In this document: positions 1-8,593 of the stretch, piece by piece | Numbering within the stretch: the stretch's first letter is position 1 | How the letters are laid out: the number at the start of each line of letters is the position of its first letter | Origin: Bifidobacterium lemurum | GTDB lineage: Bacteria; Actinomycetota; Actinomycetes; Actinomycetales; Bifidobacteriaceae | Direction: 5' to 3' | Assembly: GCF_014898175.1 (NCBI RefSeq) | Contig: NZ_CP062948.1 | Location: forward strand, 124,001-188,000 | Length of the DNA stretch: 64,000 nucleotides | Program-made: the position numbers and the translations under genes | The notes under the pieces: generated by a model | Database searches by the model: none | The model's input: the letters and a program-made list of their open reading frames with translations, nothing else | Told to the model about the DNA's origin: nothing

Positions 1-672
1 GGTGCCTGCGCCGCGAAGAATGGAGTTCACATCGGAGAAATCCACATGGATATAGGAGTTCATCGAGATGAGGTCCGTGATGCCCCGCACGCCCGCGAGC
101 AGCGCGGTGTCGGCGGTTTTGAACGCGTCAATGATGCCGATGGAACGGTCGGACAATTCCAGCAGACGATCGTTGGGGATGACGATCAGCGCGTCGACCT
201 CCTTGCGCAGGTTGTCGATGCCGTAGTCGGCGGAGGCGGCGCGCTGCGGGCCCTCGAAGCTGAACGGACGGGTCACGACGGCGATGGTCAACGCCCCCTG
301 CTGGTGGGCGGCGCGCGCGACGATCGGGCCGGCGCCGGTTCCGGTGCCGCCGCCTTCGCCGCAGGTGACGAACACCATGTCGGCGCCCTTCAGGGCCTCC
401 TCGATGTCGGACTGGTGGTCCTGCGCGGCCTTCGCGCCCTTCTCCGGATCGGCGCCGGCGCCCAGCCCTCGACTGGAGGCGTCGGACAGGGAGATCTTCA
501 CATCCGCGTCGGAGCGCAGCAGATCCTTCGCATCGGTGTTCACCGCCACGAATTCAACGTTTTGCAGCCCTTCGGCGATCATACGGTTGACGGCGTTGCC
601 GCCGGCTCCACCTACGCCGACGACCTTGATATTGGTCTTGTCGTTGAACTCAGTCTGGGCGATCTCGCTCAC
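1..672 (-). CDS. ftsZ: Cell division protein FtsZ (3' end outside window)
   Basis: FtsZ is the tubulin-like GTPase that polymerises into the Z ring at midcell. The 224 codons present cover the nucleotide-binding half. Visible are the N-terminal glycine loop VGVGGAGGNAVNRM, VNTDAKDL, the tubulin signature GEGGGTGTGAGPIVA and PNDRLLELSDR. The gene runs off the left edge, so the C-terminal domain and the tail that binds partner proteins are missing. I chose the GTG at 672 because AGGAG lies about eight bases upstream, and the ATG overlapping it reads straight into a stop codon. The next gene upstream on the same strand, dusB, ends 142 bases away, so ftsZ probably has its own promoter in that gap. 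The identification is secure. Confidence 0.97.
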   Translation of the reverse strand, partial: MSEIAQTEFNDKTNIKVVGVGGAGGNAVNRMIAEGLQNVEFVAVNTDAKDLLRSDADVKISLSDASSRGLGAGADPEKGAKAAQDHQSDIEEALKGADMVFVTCGEGGGTGTGAGPIVARAAHQQGALTIAVVTRPFSFEGPQRAASADYGIDNLRKEVDALIVIPNDRLLELSDRSIGIIDAFKTADTALLAGVRGITDLISMNSYIHVDFSDVNSILRGAGT

Positions 673-814
673 ATTGGACTCCTGTCACTCACGGTTATGC
701 CTAACTCTAGCGCAGAGGTTGGTCTCTGTACGGCATATTACCGCACGAGAACACCTGTGTTTCGTGATTTTTTCTGGCAGATTATCGGCCCGCCGACCGG
801 TGCCCGACACCGAC

Positions 815-2047
815 TCAGTAGCTGGCGTCCATCGGGTCGTCGCCGAACAGCGCCTCGCGCTCCTCATGCGTGGTGGTCCGCGAATCAAGCCATCCGTAGG
901 GCAGATGCACTTTCTTGGCGAATCGCACGCGCCCACGGGGTTTGTCCACCACCCGTTCGGGGAATCGCATCTCGGGGTCGAGCCTTCCCGTCTCGCGCTC
1001 AACATCGGCCAGACTTTCGCATTCCATGAACGCCTTGCGCGTGGCCCCGCCCACGGGGAATCCCTTGAGATACCACGCGACATGCTTGCGCAGGTCGTGC
1101 ACGGCCATGCGCTCGTCGCCGTCGTAGAACTCGGTGAGCAGGCGCGCATGCCGTTCAATCACGCGGCACACCTCGCCCAGAGTCGGATTGAACCGTTCGC
1201 CGCTGCCTTCGAACGCGTGCCTGATGTCGGCGAACAGCCACGGCCGGCCCTGGCATCCGCGGCCGATGGCCACGCCGTCGCATCCCGTCTGGTCCACCAT
1301 GGCGAGCGCGTCGTCCGCGCCCCAGATGTCGCCGTTGCCGAACACGGGAATGTCCAACGCCCGCTTGAGCTCGCCGATGCGGCTCCAATCGGAGTGGCCT
1401 CCGTAATATTCCGCCGTGGTGCGCGCGTGCAGGGTGACGGCCTTGCAGCCCTCCTCCTGCGCGATGCGGCCGGCCTCAAGGAAGGTCTCGTGCTCATGGT
1501 CGATTCCGACGCGGATTTTGGCGGTGACGGGAATGTTCGCCGCATCGCACACCTTGACCACACGTTGGATGAGCTCGGCGAAGATGTCGGTTTTCCACGG
1601 CAGGGCGGATCCGCCGCCGCGACGGGTGACTTTGGGCACCGGGCAGCCGAAGTTCAAATCCACATGGTCGGCCATGCCTTCGTCCACCACGATTTTCGCG
1701 GCCTGTTCGGTGATGGAGGGGTTCACGCCGTACAGCTGCAGCGAACGAATCCTCTCACTCGGCGCGAAACGGCACAGGCGCAGCGCCTTGGGATTGCGGG
1801 CCACCAGCGCGCGGGCGGTGACCATCTCGGCCACGTACAGACCGTCCGGACCGTATTCCTCGCACAGCACGCGGAACGGCCAATTGGTCACGCCGGCCAT
1901 CGGAGAAAGCACCACCGGCGTGTTCACCGTCACCGGCCCCAGCCGCACCGGGGCCATCGTCACATCCTTCAACGCGCCAGAGGCGACCGAACGCGGGTCC
2001 TCACCCACATTCGAGTCGCCTCTGACGTCGACAACCAGATCAGTCAT
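815..2047 (-). CDS. dusB: tRNA-dihydrouridine synthase, DusB type
   Basis: This is an FMN-dependent enzyme that reduces uridine to dihydrouridine in the D-loop of tRNA. At 410 aa it is somewhat longer than typical bacterial Dus proteins because of about 30 extra N-terminal residues. Family landmarks are LSPMAGVTNWPFR near residue 48, the catalytic-cysteine motif DLNFGCPVPKVTRRGGGS near 133, TAKIRVG, the FMN-phosphate region VFGNGDIW and DGVAIGRG. The start codon lies three bases after the glyS stop with no good Shine-Dalgarno sequence, so translation is probably coupled to glyS. In the actinobacteria it is a common neighbour of glycyl-tRNA synthetase, which suits a shared tRNA-related transcript. 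The DusB subtype is inferred from overall resemblance. Confidence 0.93.
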   Translation of the reverse strand: MTDLVVDVRGDSNVGEDPRSVASGALKDVTMAPVRLGPVTVNTPVVLSPMAGVTNWPFRVLCEEYGPDGLYVAEMVTARALVARNPKALRLCRFAPSERIRSLQLYGVNPSITEQAAKIVVDEGMADHVDLNFGCPVPKVTRRGGGSALPWKTDIFAELIQRVVKVCDAANIPVTAKIRVGIDHEHETFLEAGRIAQEEGCKAVTLHARTTAEYYGGHSDWSRIGELKRALDIPVFGNGDIWGADDALAMVDQTGCDGVAIGRGCQGRPWLFADIRHAFEGSGERFNPTLGEVCRVIERHARLLTEFYDGDERMAVHDLRKHVAWYLKGFPVGGATRKAFMECESLADVERETGRLDPEMRFPERVVDKPRGRVRFAKKVHLPYGWLDSRTTTHEEREALFGDDPMDASY

Positions 2048-2050
2048 GGT

Positions 2051-3526
2051 TTAGTACAGACCACCGGCTTGGTTGATGCGCACGGAATCGGGCCACGCCC
2101 CACCGCCCATCGAAACCGGCTTCATCGGCACGGGCACGCGCTTCTCGCCGATGCGCTCGGCCACATAGTCGGCGACCTTGTCGAGAGCGACGCGCTCCTG
2201 GGCCATGGTGTCGCGCTCGCGGATGGTCACGGCCTGATCCTCGAGGGTGTCGAAGTCGACGGTCACGCACAGCGGCGTGCCGATTTCGTCCTCACGACGG
2301 TAGCGGCGGCCGATGGCGCCGGCCTCGTCGTAGTCGACCATCCAATCATGCTGGCGCAGTTCGGCGGCCAGATCCTGGGCCACGGACTGCAGTTCTGGCT
2401 TCTTGCTCAGCGGCAGCACGGCGGCCTTGACCGGGGCCAGACGCGGGTCGAGACGCAGCACGGTGCGCTTGTCGACGCCGCCCTTGGTGTTCGGGGCCTC
2501 GTCCACATCGTAGGCGTCCACCAGGAAGCACATCAGGGAGCGGGTCAGGCCGGCGGCCGGCTCGATCACATACGGCACGTACTTCTCGCCGGTGGCCTGG
2601 TTGAAGTAGCTCAGGTCCTCGCCGGAGTGCTTCGCGTGCGCGGACAGGTCGAAGTCGGTGCGGTTCGCGATGCCCTCGAGCTCGCCCCAGTCGGAGCCCT
2701 GGAAGCCGAACTTGTATTCGATGTCGACTGTGCGCTTCGAATAATGGCTGAGCTTCTCCTTGGGATGCTCGTAGTGGCGCAGGTTCTCAGGTTTCACGCC
2801 GAGGTCGAGGTACCACTGGGTGCGCGCGTCGATCCAGTACTGATGCCAATCCTCGTCGGTGCCGGGCTCCACGAAGAATTCCATCTCCATCTGCTCGAAC
2901 TCGCGGGTGCGGAAGATGAAGTTGCCGGGCGTGATCTCGTTGCGGAAGCTCTTGCCCATGTTGGCGATGCCGAACGGCGGCTTGGAGCGCGAGGAGGTCA
3001 TTACGTTCTTGAAGTCCACGAAAATGCCCTGGGCGGTTTCGGGGCGCAGGTAGTGCAGGCTGTTCTCGTCCTCGACCGGGCCCAGATGCGTGCGCAGCAT
3101 CATGTTGAAGTCGCGCGGTTCGGTCCACTGGCCGCGGGTGCCGCAGTCGGGGCAGACGATGTCGGCCATGCCGTTCTCGGGCAGTTTGTCTCCGTGCTTC
3201 TCCGCGTAGGACTCCTCGAGCTTGTCGGCGCGGTTGCGCTTGTGGCAGTTGAGGCACTCGACGAGCGGGTCGTTGAACACGCTCACATGGCCGGAGGCCA
3301 CCCACACGGCCGGAGGCAGGATGATGGAGGTGTCGACGCCGACGACGTCGGGGCGGGTGGTGACCATGAAGCGCCACCATTCGCGCTTGATATTGTCCTT
3401 CAGAGCCACGCCGAGGGGGCCGTAGTCCCAGGCGGAACGGGTGCCGCCGTAGATTTCGCCGGCGGGGAACACGAATCCGCGACGCTTGGCGAGGGAAACG
3501 ACTTCATCGAGTTTGGATTGAGCCAC
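2051..3526 (-). CDS. glyS: Glycyl-tRNA synthetase (class II, homodimeric type)
   Basis: The enzyme charges tRNA-Gly with glycine using ATP in the cytoplasm. At 491 aa it is the single-chain alpha2 form, not the alpha2beta2 form of proteobacteria. Visible features are motif 1 around [13 protein letters not shown] and [17 protein letters not shown], and a CX2C pair (CLNCHKRN) followed by VCPDCGTRG suggesting a zinc site. Motif 2 is [21 protein letters not shown], and the C-terminal anticodon-binding domain includes [21 protein letters not shown]. The start is a GTG preceded by AGAAGGTG. No T-box motif is visible upstream. That gap instead holds a nested inverted repeat at 3604-3704. dusB follows immediately and is probably co-transcribed. 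Confidence 0.96.
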   Translation of the reverse strand: MAQSKLDEVVSLAKRRGFVFPAGEIYGGTRSAWDYGPLGVALKDNIKREWWRFMVTTRPDVVGVDTSIILPPAVWVASGHVSVFNDPLVECLNCHKRNRADKLEESYAEKHGDKLPENGMADIVCPDCGTRGQWTEPRDFNMMLRTHLGPVEDENSLHYLRPETAQGIFVDFKNVMTSSRSKPPFGIANMGKSFRNEITPGNFIFRTREFEQMEMEFFVEPGTDEDWHQYWIDARTQWYLDLGVKPENLRHYEHPKEKLSHYSKRTVDIEYKFGFQGSDWGELEGIANRTDFDLSAHAKHSGEDLSYFNQATGEKYVPYVIEPAAGLTRSLMCFLVDAYDVDEAPNTKGGVDKRTVLRLDPRLAPVKAAVLPLSKKPELQSVAQDLAAELRQHDWMVDYDEAGAIGRRYRREDEIGTPLCVTVDFDTLEDQAVTIRERDTMAQERVALDKVADYVAERIGEKRVPVPMKPVSMGGGAWPDSVRINQAGGLY

Positions 3527-3603
3527 AATGCACCTTCTGGTTTGAACGGTTTGGGTCTTGGGTTAACCATTGAAGAGTACCCGCACACAGTGACACCCAA
3601 ACG

Positions 3604-3704
3604 CATGGTGCGGTGTTCGGTCCATGGTATGGCGCCTTTCCATGGTGCGGTGGCGAGGAATGGCGGAATATCAGGCCACCGCACCATGGAACCACCGCAC
3701 CATG
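3604..3704. repeat. Nested inverted repeat between pepC and glyS
   Basis: An inner perfect 14-bp inverted repeat (CCATGGTGCGGTGG at 3640-3653 with its complement at 3676-3689, 22-base loop) sits inside an outer 12-bp one (CATGGTGCGGTG at 3604-3615 with 3693-3704). All four arms are versions of the same unit. No T-run follows on the minus strand, so it is not a textbook terminator, although it begins only nine bases after the pepC stop. Confidence 0.8.
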
Positions 3705-3712
3705 AGCGTCCT

Positions 3713-5164
3713 CTAACGGCAGGGGCGGGTCAGCGGCTGCCAGGGGTCGAGTTCCACGGGCTCGGCGTGCAGCAGTTCGCGTGTGGCGGCGTCGAGATGA
3801 TCCTTGTGGATCACCAATTCGATGACGAACTGGTCGAACCACGAGTCGGAGGCCACATAATAGCCGTCCTTGCCGTTGTCCTTGCCCCAGCTGTTCTCGA
3901 TCTTCCAACGGTTCGGCTTGCCGTCGGTATCAAGATTGACGCCGGTCAACGTCATGGCGTGGTTGCTCGGGAAATCGCCGTATTCAAGTCCCGCGCCCTT
4001 GTCGAAGGTGAATTCGGTGCCGAACAGCTGGTCGACGCGCACGCTGTCGCGGTCGAACACGCCTTCCTTGCGCAGGGCGAACTGCATGCAGTCGCAGGCG
4101 AACCAGATCGGATGCCCGGCGACGAGCTGGTCGACCGCGGCCTTCTTGAACACGTCGAGCGGCAGGTTGATGAATTCCATATCGCCGGCCTCCGCCACAT
4201 TCGCGGAGAAACGGACGCGGTAACGCGTGGAGAACGGGGTGCGTTCCATCGGCGCGTTGCAGAGGGCCACGAAGTCGTTCACATCCACCGGCACGTATTT
4301 GCGGGCGAATTCCAGCGGGGTGATGCCCGTTTCGCGAATCTGCCGACGAGTGTCCTTGCCGGTTTTCGGCTGATTGTCGGCGTTCTTCGCTTCGCATGTG
4401 GTTTCGCCGGACTTACCCGCATCGTCGCCGTCATCCTTGACCCGGGCAAGGAAGTCGAACGTCGCGGGCGGCTCGCCAAGCGCGATCGCGCAGATACGAT
4501 ATACGGTCGCCATGTCCTCATGCTTGGACTCACGCAGCGACGCCACCGTCTCCCCCGCCGCGTGACGGGCGCGCAGGTCGGCGGCGAACTCGCGCAGCTT
4601 GGTGTTGAGATACTGTTTGAACGCTTCGGAGTCGCGGGAGTTGCTTGATTCGGGATACGCCGACTTCGGCACCAGACCGTATTTGTTCACCAACGCGGCG
4701 AACATCTGCCACCAGCCGCCGTCGTCGGAGGGGCCTTCGTTGACCGCCTCGAACACGCGGGAGTCGACCGGCTCGTCAAGCGTGGCGAGCACGTTCTCCA
4801 GATAGGTGTTGGACTTCTCAATCGCGTCCCAGAAGAACAGGTAGGTTTCGGAGAATTCGAAATCCTCGAGATTCCAACGGTGCATCAGCTCGTAGCGCAG
4901 CGTGTTCAGCGAGGCGAACATCCAGCAGCGGCCGGAACGCTCCTGGTTGGTGATGCTCCCCTGCTTGAGTTCCACCGAGAAATCCCTCGGAAGATCGCGC
5001 AGTCCATGGTAGTCGGTCGCGGCCTTGAGCACGCCGGACGACACGGCGGCGTTCGCGGCCACCAGATTCGCGCGGTCGGCGTTGAACGCGCGGGAATATT
5101 CACGCAACCGCTCGGCGTCCACGGCTTTCACGGCCATGTCGTTGCGTTCGTTCGTCTCGCCCAT
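3713..5164 (-). CDS. pepC: Aminopeptidase C (bleomycin-hydrolase family, C1B)
   Basis: This is a cytoplasmic cysteine aminopeptidase that trims N-terminal residues from peptides, useful to an amino-acid-scavenging gut organism. The catalytic triad motifs are present: QERSGRCWMFASLN with the nucleophile Cys, NHAMTLTGV with His near the C-terminus, and ENSWGKDNG with Asn. The frame is open to 5197, but AAGGAG lies about eight bases before the ATG at 5164, which gives 483 aa starting MGETNERND. A lysine- and acid-rich stretch of about 30 residues around residues 255-290 (DGDDAGKSGETTCEAKN) looks like an insertion relative to typical PepC, and I infer it is a surface loop. The gene is transcribed away from the thiamine cluster. 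Confidence 0.94.
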   Translation of the reverse strand: MGETNERNDMAVKAVDAERLREYSRAFNADRANLVAANAAVSSGVLKAATDYHGLRDLPRDFSVELKQGSITNQERSGRCWMFASLNTLRYELMHRWNLEDFEFSETYLFFWDAIEKSNTYLENVLATLDEPVDSRVFEAVNEGPSDDGGWWQMFAALVNKYGLVPKSAYPESSNSRDSEAFKQYLNTKLREFAADLRARHAAGETVASLRESKHEDMATVYRICAIALGEPPATFDFLARVKDDGDDAGKSGETTCEAKNADNQPKTGKDTRRQIRETGITPLEFARKYVPVDVNDFVALCNAPMERTPFSTRYRVRFSANVAEAGDMEFINLPLDVFKKAAVDQLVAGHPIWFACDCMQFALRKEGVFDRDSVRVDQLFGTEFTFDKGAGLEYGDFPSNHAMTLTGVNLDTDGKPNRWKIENSWGKDNGKDGYYVASDSWFDQFVIELVIHKDHLDAATRELLHAEPVELDPWQPLTRPCR

Positions 5165-5365
5165 CGGTATGCGCTCCTTATCGTCGTCGTAATGCAAAAC
5201 ACCACCACCCTACGCCACCGGACGGCGGTGTTCAAAACAACGTCATCATCAACACGCATACCGAATCGGTGCCGTTCCCCGCTGACCTGCCGACCGGTTA
5301 TGGCGTCGCCGTCGGCGCCGTCGTCCCTGTCCACACGCGCGCCTACCGTGAAGGCAAACATAAAC

Positions 5366-5449
5366 GCAGGGGAACTCCGGGAGGTTCGGAGTTGAGAGTG
5401 GCCCAAGGCCTGACCCTTAGAACCTGTTGGTTAAGACCATCGTAGGGAG
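5366..5449 (+). promoter_or_regulatory. TPP (THI-box) riboswitch upstream of thiM
   Basis: Conserved thi-box blocks occur in order: AGGGGAACTCC, GAGTTGAGAGTGGC, GACCCTTAGAACCTG, GGTTAAGACC and CGTAGGGAG. The last block contains AGGGAG, which is also the Shine-Dalgarno sequence of thiM, five bases before its ATG. Thiamine pyrophosphate binding should therefore hide the ribosome site directly, meaning translational control. No separate terminator hairpin is visible before thiM. Confidence 0.93.
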
Positions 5450-5454
5450 CAGTG

Positions 5455-6363
5455 ATGAGCGACGACTCGACTCGTTGCGGCAACGCCGCATACTCAGCAA
5501 TCCAAATCTCGCCCGACGACCCGTTGCGCGCGCGCATCGCCGAAGCCGTGCAGTCCGTGAGGACCACCACACCGCTGGCCCAATCCTTCACGAATTTCGT
5601 GACGATCAATCTGGTGGCCAACGCGCAGCTGGCATCGGGTGGCACCGCGGCGATGAGTTTCCTGCCGGACGACATCGTCGATACGGCCCAGATCGCAGGC
5701 GCCACCTATATCAACGTGGGCACGCTGCTGCCGTTCTACAAGGACGCGCTGGCGGATATCGCCGAGCGGCTCGGCCGGCTCGGCAAACCGTGGGTGCTCG
5801 ACCCGGTGGCGGCGGGCATCGGCACGACACGCACCGCGATTCTCCAATCGTTCCGCGACCATCCGCCGACCGTCGTGCGCGGCAACGCGTCGGAGATCAT
5901 CGCCCTGGCCGACATGTGGGGATTGAACGACAACGTGGGGGGAGCTTACCCAAGCAGCAGGCCGGCCGGCGTGGAATCCGTCGATGACGTGGATTCCGCG
6001 ACCGGCGCGGCCATGCGTTTGGCACGGCATCTCAGCAGCCATGCCGGCAAGGCCGCCGTGGCGGTGTCCGGCGAGGTCGATCTGGTGACCGACGGCGAAC
6101 ACGTCTACCGTCTGCCGGGAAGCAGCGCGATGATGACGAAGATCACCGGTGCGGGATGTTCGCTGGGCGGCGTGACCGCCACCTATCTCGCGGTCGCCGA
6201 TCCGCTCACCGCCGCGATCGCGGCTTCGCTGCTGTACAACCGCGCCGGCGAATCCGCCGAAGCGGCGTCACGAGGCCCGGGCTCCTTCCAAGTCGAATTC
6301 CTTGACGCTCTTTGGAACACCACAGCCGAACAGATTGCCGCATCCCCCATGTCGATGGCGTGA
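5455..6363 (+). CDS. thiM: Hydroxyethylthiazole kinase
   Basis: ThiM phosphorylates 4-methyl-5-(2-hydroxyethyl)thiazole with ATP, salvaging the thiazole half of thiamine. The 302-aa protein shows the ribokinase-like ThiM pattern: [56 protein letters not shown] and the C-terminal [10 protein letters not shown] with the catalytic Cys. It has about 25 extra N-terminal residues. The ATG at 5455 was preferred to the GTG at 5452 because the riboswitch-embedded AGGGAG ends five bases before it. It is the first gene of a thi run with thiE and thiD and should be repressed when TPP is plentiful. Confidence 0.95.
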   Translation: MSDDSTRCGNAAYSAIQISPDDPLRARIAEAVQSVRTTTPLAQSFTNFVTINLVANAQLASGGTAAMSFLPDDIVDTAQIAGATYINVGTLLPFYKDALADIAERLGRLGKPWVLDPVAAGIGTTRTAILQSFRDHPPTVVRGNASEIIALADMWGLNDNVGGAYPSSRPAGVESVDDVDSATGAAMRLARHLSSHAGKAAVAVSGEVDLVTDGEHVYRLPGSSAMMTKITGAGCSLGGVTATYLAVADPLTAAIAASLLYNRAGESAEAASRGPGSFQVEFLDALWNTTAEQIAASPMSMA

Positions 6364-6428
6364 CCGCAAACCTGCGCCAAACCATATATCGATTTCACGA
6401 CTCGTATCACCTCTTGTGAAGGAATCCC

Positions 6429-7208
6429 ATGACCAACGAATACCCTTACACATCCATGCGCGACCGTTTTGACCTGTCCGCCTATCTGGTGCTCGGCCCC
6501 GACGATTGCAAGGGACGTCCGCTGACCGACGTCGTCGACCGGGCGCTTGCCGGCGGCGCGACGTTCGTCCAATTGCGGGCCAAGAACGCGGATGCCGGCG
6601 AACTGACCCAGATGGCGCGTGACATCGCGCAGATCATCGAAAACAACGACAAATCCGATTCGGTGGCGTTCGTGATCGACGACCGCGTGGATGTGGTGTG
6701 GCAGGCGCGACGCAAGGGCATCAAAGTGGACGGCGTGCATATCGGCCAGACCGATATGGAACCGGCCCAGGCCCGCGCGCTGCTCGGAGACGAGGCCATC
6801 GTCGGCCTGTCCGCGCAGACCGAGCGTCTGGTCCGTCTGATCAACGAACTGCCGGACGGCTGCATCGACTACATCGGCGCGGGCCCGCTGCACTACACCA
6901 ATACCAAACCGGAGGCCGCGGTCGTCGAGGACGACGGCGCGAAGCACACGCTCGACGAGACGCAGATCAACACGATCTGCTCCGCCTGCGATTTCCCCGT
7001 GGTGGTGGGCGGCGGCGTGAAGGCCGACGACATCCCCATGCTGGCCGGCACCAAGGCCGCCGGCTGGTTCGTCGTCTCCGCCATCGCGGGCGCTCCCGAC
7101 CCCGAAGCCGCCACCCGCGAACTGGTCGCACGGTGGAAAGCCGTTCGCGGCGACGCCAAGCACGGCTACGCCAAACGCGACACGGCCCGATCTCACGCAA
7201 CCCGATAG
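6429..7208 (+). CDS. thiE: Thiamine-phosphate synthase
   Basis: ThiE joins HMP pyrophosphate and thiazole phosphate to make thiamine phosphate. Motifs in order: [69 protein letters not shown], and the phosphate-binding [13 protein letters not shown]. At 259 aa it is about 40 residues longer than many ThiE proteins, mostly from an N-terminal lead and a basic C-terminal tail ([16 protein letters not shown]). The Shine-Dalgarno GAAGGAA lies before the ATG. It lies 65 bases after thiM, with thiD following, so the three make a compact salvage pathway in which ThiM and ThiD supply the two substrates. Confidence 0.95.
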   Translation: MTNEYPYTSMRDRFDLSAYLVLGPDDCKGRPLTDVVDRALAGGATFVQLRAKNADAGELTQMARDIAQIIENNDKSDSVAFVIDDRVDVVWQARRKGIKVDGVHIGQTDMEPAQARALLGDEAIVGLSAQTERLVRLINELPDGCIDYIGAGPLHYTNTKPEAAVVEDDGAKHTLDETQINTICSACDFPVVVGGGVKADDIPMLAGTKAAGWFVVSAIAGAPDPEAATRELVARWKAVRGDAKHGYAKRDTARSHATR

Positions 7209-7233
7209 ACATCGAAGAGTCAAGGAGCATACG

Positions 7234-8028
7234 ATGACCACGCTTCCCGCGGTATTGACCATCGCCGGTTCGGACTCGTCCGGCGGCGCCGGCATCCAAG
7301 CCGATCTGAAAACCATGCTCGCCAACGGCGTGTTCGGCATGTCCGCGATCACGGCGCTCACCGCACAGAACACCACCGGCGTGCGTTCCGTACAGGACAC
7401 AGACCCCAACATCCTCGCCGACCAGATCGACGCCGTGTTCGATGACATCCGCCCTGTGGCCGTCAAAATCGGCATGGTGTCCAGCACCGTGCTGATCGAG
7501 ACCATCGCGGACCGACTCGCCGAGCATCGCGCCGCCAATGTGGTGCTCGACCCGGTGATGGTGGCCACGTCGGGCGCGAAACTCATCGGCGACGATGCGG
7601 TCGACGCGCTGACCGCCATGCTGTTCCCGCTCGCCACGGTGATCACACCGAACATTCCCGAAGCCGAGGCACTGACCGACGCATCGATCACAACCCGCGA
7701 GGATATGGAGGCCGCGGGCCTGCGTCTCGCCACGCAGTATGGATGCGCCGCGCTGATCAAAGGCGGCCATGGCACGAACGACGCCAGCGACGTGCTGGTC
7801 GAGCCGGATGGCACTTTGACTTGGTTCGAAGGCGTCCGCGTCGATAATCCGAACACGCACGGCACCGGTTGCACGCTCAGTTCGGCCATCGCGTCGAATC
7901 TCGCCAAGGGACTGCCGCTTCCTTTGGCCGTAAAATCCGCGAAGGACTATCTGACCGGGGCTCTGCGGGCCATGCTCGACCTCGGCCATGGCTCCGGTCC
8001 CATGGACCACGCGTGGGCCTGGAGGTAA
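7234..8028 (+). CDS. thiD: Hydroxymethylpyrimidine/phosphomethylpyrimidine kinase
   Basis: ThiD phosphorylates HMP and HMP phosphate, making the pyrimidine diphosphate used by ThiE. The ribokinase-family hallmarks are all visible: [19 protein letters not shown] at the N-terminus, [40 protein letters not shown], and the anion-hole and base motif [18 protein letters not shown]. Length 264 aa is normal. AAGGAG lies eight bases before the start. The gap to thiE is 25 bases, so they are almost certainly one transcript under the TPP riboswitch. Confidence 0.96.
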   Translation: MTTLPAVLTIAGSDSSGGAGIQADLKTMLANGVFGMSAITALTAQNTTGVRSVQDTDPNILADQIDAVFDDIRPVAVKIGMVSSTVLIETIADRLAEHRAANVVLDPVMVATSGAKLIGDDAVDALTAMLFPLATVITPNIPEAEALTDASITTREDMEAAGLRLATQYGCAALIKGGHGTNDASDVLVEPDGTLTWFEGVRVDNPNTHGTGCTLSSAIASNLAKGLPLPLAVKSAKDYLTGALRAMLDLGHGSGPMDHAWAWR

Positions 8029-8113
8029 CATCACGACTAGGACCATGCCGACCGGCCCATCACCGGCACATTGTGGAATCACCTGTATATACGCACATGC
8101 ATAAGGAGCACCC

Positions 8114-8485
8114 ATGACCATCGATCGTCACGCCGAAAAGCAGGAGGTCCCGGTCGATCCGGAGACCGGCAAACCGTATCTCAATACGGTGGCGGCCGTC
8201 GCCATCGCCCCCAGCGGAGTGGGTGCCGAACTGAGCGAGTACGTCTCGCAGGCGATCGCCGTAATCCGCGATTCCGGACTGCCGAACGAGACGAACGCCA
8301 TGTTCACCAACATCGAAGGCGACCTCGATGATGTGGTTCGCGTGGTCGTCGAAGCCACGAAGAGACTCGCCGAGCAGGGATACCGCACCGGAGTGAGCCT
8401 CAAGCTTGACATCCGACCCGGATTCTCCGGCCAGATCACCGCCAAGCAGGCGCTGGTCGACGAAATCCTCTCCAAGGAGGACTGA
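8114..8485 (+). CDS. Thiamine-binding protein family (MTH1187/YkoF-like)
   Basis: This 123-aa protein resembles the MTH1187/YkoF-like fold family (DUF77), small ferredoxin-like proteins that in several bacteria bind thiamine or HMP. Visible family features are VAAVAIAPSGVGAELSEYV near the N-terminus, a central MFTNIEGDLDDVVRVV and the closing GVSLKLDIRPG. It lies 85 bases after thiD on the same strand with AAGGAG before the ATG, so it probably belongs to the TPP-controlled unit. The gap also carries a TATATA-like stretch, so a separate promoter is possible. The exact ligand is inferred from family and context. Confidence 0.75.
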   Translation: MTIDRHAEKQEVPVDPETGKPYLNTVAAVAIAPSGVGAELSEYVSQAIAVIRDSGLPNETNAMFTNIEGDLDDVVRVVVEATKRLAEQGYRTGVSLKLDIRPGFSGQITAKQALVDEILSKED

Positions 8486-8500
8486 CGTCGGCATCCATCC

Positions 8501-8544
8501 GTTGCTCCCCGCCCGTATACTGGACACAGGAGACGGGGAGCAAC
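8501..8544 (+). promoter_or_regulatory. Serpin promoter with flanking inverted repeat
   Basis: A perfect 11-bp inverted repeat (GTTGCTCCCCG at 8501-8511, complement at 8534-8544) brackets a good -10 box TATACT (8516-8521). The right arm would lie just downstream of the transcription start. This geometry fits an operator. No convincing -35 box is visible, which suggests activation by a regulator. Confidence 0.6.
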
Positions 8545-8593
8545 GCCGACGGCCGAGGCAATGACGCCGCGCCGCAGAAGGATGGGGGCCATC

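Noticed and set aside
3527..3712. T-box leader for glyS
   Set aside because: The core GGTGG-ACCGCG is absent. The structure present is a nested inverted repeat.
284..4648. 1,454-codon plus-strand open frame over ftsZ, dusB, glyS and pepC
   Set aside because: It is antisense to four clearly recognised genes. The protein is rich in Gly, His and Arg as expected of a high-GC shadow frame, has no domain, and lacks a ribosome site.
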